Source: an uncultured Collinsella sp. (GTDB taxonomy: Bacteria; Actinomycetota; Coriobacteriia; Coriobacteriales; Coriobacteriaceae). From it: DNA of 5,730 nt. Numbering within the stretch: position 1 is the stretch's first letter; each line of letters begins with the position of its first letter. Below are positions 5,699 through 5,730 of the stretch, in pieces. The stretch covers positions 1 through 5,730 of the forward strand of contig UQQL01000092.1 in the NCBI GenBank assembly GCA_900543275.1, in the 5' to 3' direction. Both the position numbers and the translations under genes were made by a program. The notes below the pieces were generated by a model. The model did not search any database, was not told the DNA's origin, and saw only the letters and a program-made list of their open reading frames with translations.

Positions 5699-5730
5699 CT
5701 GTCTCTTATACACATCTCCGAGCCCACGAG
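5699..5730. other. Nextera adapter remnant (read-2 side) with Tn5 mosaic end
   Basis: Positions 5699-5717 are the reverse complement of the 19-base mosaic end. Positions 5718-5730 match the reverse complement of the read-2 (i7-side) adapter. With the read-1 end at 1-22, the molecule has the two different ends of a complete tagmentation product. Confidence 0.97.

Overview
The window is a GC-rich, densely coded piece of a bacterial chromosome. Codon use (strong G/C at third positions), the gene families and the style of the intergenic palindromes suggest a gut actinobacterium of the class Coriobacteriia, close to Collinsella. This assignment is inference from recalled sequence character; no search was run. 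Both ends carry synthetic Nextera tagmentation sequence (1-22 and 5699-5730), so the natural insert is about 23-5698 and neither end is a biological boundary.

Layout, left to right: (1) 23-1926, minus strand: leucyl-tRNA synthetase (leuS), intact from its start through the MSKS loop and then cut off by the adapter. (2) 1927-2296: a 370-base gap holding a long inverted repeat in the leuS leader (1950-2068), a terminator-like hairpin (2103-2137), a second short hairpin (2176-2199) and a 94-base imperfect hairpin starting 5 bases after the guaB stop. (3) 2297-3808, minus: a complete 503-residue IMP dehydrogenase (guaB) of the divergent type known from the protist Tritrichomonas foetus. (4) 3809-4001: a divergent promoter region with a perfect 12-base dyad. 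(5) 4002-4349, plus: a small ModE-type winged-helix DNA-binding protein without a molybdate-binding domain. (6) 4350-4574: a convergent gap holding a 128-base structured inverted-repeat element. (7) 4575-5567, minus: a shortened homologue of the Cys/Met-metabolism PLP enzymes that appears to lack the PLP-binding lysine. (8) 5568-5698: upstream DNA with one perfect 10-bp hairpin.

leuS and guaB are housekeeping genes (tRNA charging; the committed step of GMP synthesis). They share an orientation but are separated by terminator-like structure and are probably transcribed separately. The ModE-like regulator is divergent from guaB and convergent with the PLP-like gene, and no molybdate transport genes are present. 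There is no clear multigene defence or mobile system. The points most worth a second look are the protist-like IMPDH, the apparently lysine-less PLP-fold protein and the three large intergenic palindromes.
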